Of a stretch of 32,955 bases of DNA, positions 29,184 to 32,955 are shown piece after piece. Below the pieces are notes generated by a model that did no database searches, was not told the DNA's origin, and was given only the letters and a program-made list of their open reading frames with translations. This DNA is from a virus, in the IMG/VR virus record IMGVR_UViG_3300019776_000329, positions 1 through 32,955 of that record; one strand, 5' to 3'. Both the position numbers and the translations under genes were made by a program. Position 1 is the stretch's first letter. Every line of letters begins with the position of its first letter.

Positions 29184-30414
29184 TCGTGCCTCCGGGAGTG
29201 TTGTTAAGCGCCGTTTCGATCGGGATGTCTTGCATCTGGGCGAAGTATTCGTCGCCGCCGTCGTAGGGGTTCATATCGAGGAAAGCGCGCGCCTCGTTAG
29301 GGTTATAGATGCGCTTCTCGATGGCGATGCCAAACGCCTGCAACGTCTTCAGCAGGTCCATCCGCATAAAGGCGCCGACGTTGTGCTTGATGCTCAAGTC
29401 GCGCTCTGCCTCGTTCAGCAGGCTGCGCTCGTAGGCTTGTTCGTGGCACTTCAGCAGCGGAGCAAGGGTGAAGTCGAGAAAACCCTGCTTGAGCATTTCG
29501 ATGCCAGATCCCCATGAGGTCGTCTTCGTCGTAATGCCGATCATTGACGGCGGGACGCCGAAGGCCATCGCCATCTTCTCGTCTGAATACTGCATCTGCG
29601 CCAGCAACTCGATGTCGCCGGCCGGAATGTGCATGGGCAGCAGCTTGGTACCGCCCTCGGCGATTGCGAGTTCGCCGTTGTTCTCGGCGCCGCCGTTGGA
29701 TTCCCGCCACGCCTTACGAATCGCCTCGCGCTGTTCCTTGCTGATGGAAAGCGGGATCTCCATGACCACGGACGGCCGCGGTCCCTTGGCCAGCATCGTC
29801 GCCGCGGACTTCTCGGCGGTCTGGTTGGTGCCGATGGCGAGCGCCGCCTGCTGGATTACCGACAGGCCGTTGATGCCGTCGAGTGTGAAGTTGCGGATGT
29901 GCAGTATCTCGTCGGCGAAGTAGACCTTTTTCGGTGAGACGCCGGAATATTCATACATCAAGTTACCGGTCTTCTCGTCGCGCTTAATTTCAACGTGCGC
30001 CGGATTCAGCAGCCACAGCGCGGAGACGCGCTTGCCGCTCATGACTTTGACGGCGTAGGAGTTGCCCCAAAGAAGGAAATGACACCAAGCGGCGAAACGG
30101 AAATCGTAAGCCGACATCTCTGGATTCGGGTCCCAATCCAACCGGCGCTCTACAACGTGATCCGGCTGCGGCTCGCGCCGGCTGCCTACGCGCTTGATGA
30201 CGTCGATAGGGAACGCGGCGGCGACGCCCGCGATCAGCGTCACGCAGCGCATAACGGCGACGGTGTTAAGCGCGGATTCCTCGGTGACGGCCACGCCCGC
30301 GGCGTTCTCGCGGCTTCCCCAGATGCGCTCATAGCGGCCATTGCGGAACGAATAGCCGGACGGCATGAGGGCCGAGGCCATTTTCGCGCGGAGCTTGTCG
30401 AGAATCTGGATCAT
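29167..30414 (-). CDS. Portal protein, HK97 family
   Basis: This encodes 415 residues, starting by ATGA overlap with large terminase. Family features: ALNTVAVMRCVTLIAGVAAA near the N-terminus, DVIKRVGSRRE, the AAWCHFLLWGNSYAVKVMSG block, EILHIRNFTLDGINGLSVIQ, then MAMAFGVPPSMIGITTKTTS and WGSGIEMLKQGFLDFTLAPL. These are standard portal signatures. The protein forms the dodecameric DNA gate at one capsid vertex. Confidence 0.92.
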   Translation of the reverse strand: MIQILDKLRAKMASALMPSGYSFRNGRYERIWGSRENAAGVAVTEESALNTVAVMRCVTLIAGVAAAFPIDVIKRVGSRREPQPDHVVERRLDWDPNPEMSAYDFRFAAWCHFLLWGNSYAVKVMSGKRVSALWLLNPAHVEIKRDEKTGNLMYEYSGVSPKKVYFADEILHIRNFTLDGINGLSVIQQAALAIGTNQTAEKSAATMLAKGPRPSVVMEIPLSISKEQREAIRKAWRESNGGAENNGELAIAEGGTKLLPMHIPAGDIELLAQMQYSDEKMAMAFGVPPSMIGITTKTTSWGSGIEMLKQGFLDFTLAPLLKCHEQAYERSLLNEAERDLSIKHNVGAFMRMDLLKTLQAFGIAIEKRIYNPNEARAFLDMNPYDGGDEYFAQMQDIPIETALNNTPGGTNGPTA

Positions 30415-31967
30415 GCGAAGGTGAAAAAGGTGTCAGGGGTCGGCGGGGCCATAATTGCAATGCCCGTCGCCATCGTCATAGCGATTACCGGGTCAATTCG
30501 CTTCGAATTTTTCATGCGCTCTGGCTTCACCGGCTTGATCAGGTCGCCGGGCGCCTGCGTGATCTGCGTACAGTCCACACACCACCGAATCAGCGGCGAT
30601 CCTTCATGGACGAGCGCGCGGTCATACACCAACTTCTCGAAGCGTCGGCAGGCAGGACTCATTGACTGGTAGCCTTGGCCGAAGTCGATCACGTCGAGGC
30701 CGGCGTCCTGCAACTCTCGCGCCGTGTCTCGGGCGCCGTAGCGGTCGAAGGCCACGCCCTTGATTTGGTACTGCTTTGCGAGTTCGAGGATGTGCGCTGT
30801 GACATACCGCCAGTCGGTCGTAGTTCCCGGCGTGAGCCTTATGTGCCCATCCGCGGCCCATTGCGTGTAAGGCACGCCGTCGCGCTTGCTGCGGGCTTCC
30901 AGGCCGTCGCCAGGTAGGTATGCCCACGTGCGGTAGTAAACCTTGTCGCCGACCGGCCAACACAGCGCGAACGCCGTCAAATCGTGAACCGCGGCGAGAT
31001 CGAGGCCACCGTAGCAGGGATACCGCTCAAGGTCGGTGAAGTCGATGTCAGCGGCGCAGGCGTCCCAGTGATGAATCGGTATCCACTGCGTTTCCGACGA
31101 GGTCCACTGGTTCAGGTACAGGCGGCGGAACTGGTTTTGCAGGTCGGGGCGGGCTTGCGCTTGCCGAAATTCTTCGTCGTAGTCCGCTAGCGAGTGGTGC
31201 CCGGTTTCGAGCAGCGGCAGCGCCTTCGGCCAGAGTGTCTGGTCGGTCCAATCGGCTTCCGCTGGGACTTCGTAAATCAGGGGGAAGTAGGATTCGTCGA
31301 CGATCTCACCGGATAGCACCCGCTTGGCGTACTCGTACTCTCGGTAGCAGATCGTCTCTTGATCGCTGCCCGCCGTGGTGATGATCACCCGCAAGGGCTG
31401 CTTGCGCGACTTGCTGCCCGTGGTTAGGGCGGCGTAGAGTTCGGCTTGCGCCGGCCCCCAGGCGTGGAGTTCGTCGAAGACGACCATGCTGGGGTTGTAG
31501 CCGTGCTTGCGCTTGCCGTCCGAGGACAAAACCCGGATGATTGACCCGGTTTCTTTGTGTCGTATTTTCCGCTGCGAGAGCGTGATGTCCACCAGCGCCT
31601 CGAGGTCCGGAGAGGCGACGATCATGTCGTACACGGCCTCGAAACAGATAGCGGCCTGATCGGTGTCAGTCGCCGCCATGTAGATTTCCTGCTTTGGTTC
31701 CGGGTTCAGGAAGAACTCACAGAGCACTAGCGCCGCCGCAGTCTGTGTCTTGGCCTGCTTGCGCCCCATCGTGGCGAACACCTTGCGGATCAGGCGTCGC
31801 CCGTCCGGTCGCTTCCATCCAACGATGTTGCTAATCAGCTTCCGCGAGTGCGGCAGCAGTACAAACTGTTCCGGCTGGCCGCTGCGGGTGGATTTCGTTA
31901 GGGTGAGGGTTGAGATGAACCCCTCGGCTACCGCTACGGCTTCGGCGTCAAAGTAGGGGGAGTCCAT
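30411..31967 (-). CDS. Terminase large subunit
   Basis: This encodes 518 residues. The ATPase has a Walker A-like GRKQAKT at 68-74, following KVFATM, and a Walker B MVVFDE at 161-166, followed by LHAWG. The nuclease domain follows (GGLDLAAVHDLTAFALCWPV at about 325-345, and KRIDPVIAM near the end). The order fits Terminase_1-type large subunits. It packages DNA and cuts at the end of packaging. The start ATG at 31967 lies 34 bases within the HNH gene, and no strong ribosome site is visible. All key residues are present. Confidence 0.93.
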   Translation of the reverse strand: MDSPYFDAEAVAVAEGFISTLTLTKSTRSGQPEQFVLLPHSRKLISNIVGWKRPDGRRLIRKVFATMGRKQAKTQTAAALVLCEFFLNPEPKQEIYMAATDTDQAAICFEAVYDMIVASPDLEALVDITLSQRKIRHKETGSIIRVLSSDGKRKHGYNPSMVVFDELHAWGPAQAELYAALTTGSKSRKQPLRVIITTAGSDQETICYREYEYAKRVLSGEIVDESYFPLIYEVPAEADWTDQTLWPKALPLLETGHHSLADYDEEFRQAQARPDLQNQFRRLYLNQWTSSETQWIPIHHWDACAADIDFTDLERYPCYGGLDLAAVHDLTAFALCWPVGDKVYYRTWAYLPGDGLEARSKRDGVPYTQWAADGHIRLTPGTTTDWRYVTAHILELAKQYQIKGVAFDRYGARDTARELQDAGLDVIDFGQGYQSMSPACRRFEKLVYDRALVHEGSPLIRWCVDCTQITQAPGDLIKPVKPERMKNSKRIDPVIAMTMATGIAIMAPPTPDTFFTFA

Positions 31968-32470
31968 TGGATTCCAGCGGCGGCCAGGAGCATAGCGGCT
32001 TCGTCGATACAGCGCTGCCTGGATTCCGGCGTGTCGGCTTTTACGATGTCGGCGATATTCTGGCCGGCGCCGTGGAACCGCTTAACCACTTCCAGATTCT
32101 CGGGGCGGTTGTCGGTGCGGATTCCATTCTTGTGGTGAACGGATTCGTTAGGCAAAAGCGGTCTTCCGTTTGCCTTTTCCCATACGAGGCGGTGGTATAG
32201 TTTGTCCATTCGCTTACCGTTGGCCCAAAATCTGACCATTAGGTATCCGCCTGTGTTCTTAAACCGATGGGCGCTTTCCCAATCAACTAACCTTCGCGAA
32301 CATCCACAGCTAACACTTTTCCCGCGAATCAGATTATTGGCGACAATATCTGAAATCTTTCCGCAGTCACACTGGCATTTATATGTCGTGTTTCTGAGTT
32401 TGATTCCGCTTTTCGACAGCACAGACCACCGCCCGAACCGCTGGCCGGTCAAATCAATACGCTTTGGCAA
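31934..32470 (-). CDS. HNH endonuclease with zinc-finger N-terminus, between the terminase genes
   Basis: This encodes 178 residues from a TTG start at 32470 with AGGAG six bases upstream. The N-terminal domain (DLTGQRFGRWSVLSKSG, KCQCDCGK at 31-38, SCGCS at 54-58) is the zinc-binding module found in many phage homing endonucleases. Residues 93-130 form an HNH_3 nuclease: HRLVWEKANGRPLLPNESVH, HKNG, then RTDNRPENLEVV. Two 60-base stretches inside it have about 40-43% G+C, far below neighbouring genes, which points to recent transfer. It may be a homing enzyme or assist terminase cutting. Confidence 0.82.
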   Translation of the reverse strand: MPKRIDLTGQRFGRWSVLSKSGIKLRNTTYKCQCDCGKISDIVANNLIRGKSVSCGCSRRLVDWESAHRFKNTGGYLMVRFWANGKRMDKLYHRLVWEKANGRPLLPNESVHHKNGIRTDNRPENLEVVKRFHGAGQNIADIVKADTPESRQRCIDEAAMLLAAAGIQWTPPTLTPKP

Positions 32471-32505
32471 CTTTCGCTCCTAAAGCGTCATCTCGACGCA
32501 GTTTC

Positions 32506-32910
32506 CTATAACCCTTTGGCCCGCTGAATAAACGCCAGCGTCGCGCTGGTAGCGGCCGGCTTCTTCGTGTCCTTGATCCCTGCCCGCTGGCGATTCCTAG
32601 GTCCAATGTTCAACTGGCTGCGGAGTTCGTCGATCTGGCGGCCCCAGGCGAGCTTGGTTCGGCCGTCCGTTTCGGTCTGCCGGGAGAGCATCGCGTCAGC
32701 GAGTTCGGCGTACTGGTCGGCGTCGATCTGGCGGATAGCCACGCCCGCGGCGCGGTTCTCGGCGACCAAGCGCTTGAAGAGCTTTAGGCGGTCGGATTTG
32801 CACCACGCGGGCGGCGTGATGTCTTCCTGGATAGGTTCGGGGATGATCCCCCCGTTTTCTGCGATGCCGCGCCGACTATCGGGTTGGCGTTGGAAGCCTC
32901 GAAGGGCCAT
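32506..32910 (-). CDS. Terminase small subunit (P27-like)
   Basis: This encodes 134 residues. It is small, helical and basic, with a Pro-rich N-terminus (EPIQEDITPPAWCKSDRLKL), helices FKRLVAENRAAGVAIRQIDA and DQYAELADAMLSRQ, and a C-terminal basic tail. The composition and the position two genes before the large subunit fit P27-type small terminases, which recognise the packaging site. A T-rich stretch lies upstream at the window edge (32911-32955), where no ribosome site is obvious. Confidence 0.7.
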   Translation of the reverse strand: MALRGFQRQPDSRRGIAENGGIIPEPIQEDITPPAWCKSDRLKLFKRLVAENRAAGVAIRQIDADQYAELADAMLSRQTETDGRTKLAWGRQIDELRSQLNIGPRNRQRAGIKDTKKPAATSATLAFIQRAKGL

Positions 32911-32955
32911 ATTGATAACTCGAAATCAAAAAGTTGGAAAAAACTCGCGCGTGGG

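Noticed and set aside
1-32955. tRNA genes, insertion sequences, integrase and attachment sites
   Set aside because: I looked for cloverleaf-like segments, transposase or integrase motifs and direct repeats flanking the phage genes and saw none.

Overview
This window is most of the genome of a tailed double-stranded DNA phage (class Caudoviricetes, siphovirus type with an HK97-fold capsid), or of a prophage. The base composition is GC-rich. There are no tRNAs, no rRNA and no bacterial housekeeping genes. No integrase was recognised, so lysogeny cannot be decided from this window. Two exported proteins have signal peptides ending in A-W-A-Q and A-F-A-Q, a style I associate with Acidobacteriota; this is only a weak hint about the host. 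Almost all genes lie on the minus strand and are joined by 1-4 base stop/start overlaps (ATGA, GTGA, TAATG).

Read in the direction of transcription (right to left), the late operon opens with the head module. It holds small terminase, a low-GC HNH endonuclease, large terminase, portal, prohead protease, major capsid protein and a decoration-like protein, and is followed by a strong intrinsic terminator (26772-26745). Next come the connector and tail genes: phiE125 gp8-like connector, head closure protein, a 55-residue protein, tail terminator, a family 2 glycosyltransferase, tail tube protein and a tail assembly chaperone. The chaperone carries a clear -1 frameshift site (CCCTTTA) and an in-frame extension. 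An HK97 gp10-like protein, the tape measure and a tail hub with three copies of an inserted domain follow.

From about 17.7 kb down to 5.8 kb lies the adsorption, lysis and accessory region. It has an Asp-box propeller protein, a holin of the phage_holin_4_1 type, a frameshifted DUF3310 gene, a calcineurin-like phosphoesterase, a small HELLH metallopeptidase, a methyltransferase and a second glycosyltransferase. It also has a 975-residue protein with about 26 copies of a 20-residue repeat, and a BppU-like protein. Four small proteins among these begin with signal peptides, and at least two of them continue into domains that look like virion fibre domains. The operon ends at a hairpin terminator at 5760-5728.

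The left end (5161 to 1) is the early/replication operon. It starts from a promoter with a palindromic operator (GGTGCAATTGCACC). A ribbon-helix-helix-like regulator lies on one side of the operator and a second, plus-strand RHH-like gene on the other. Downstream lie a helix-turn-helix protein, several tiny membrane proteins, a Sak4-type recombination ATPase and an SSB-like protein with an acidic tail. Four coiled-coil or helical proteins of unknown function follow, the last cut by the window edge. No endolysin, DNA polymerase or integrase was recognised in the window.
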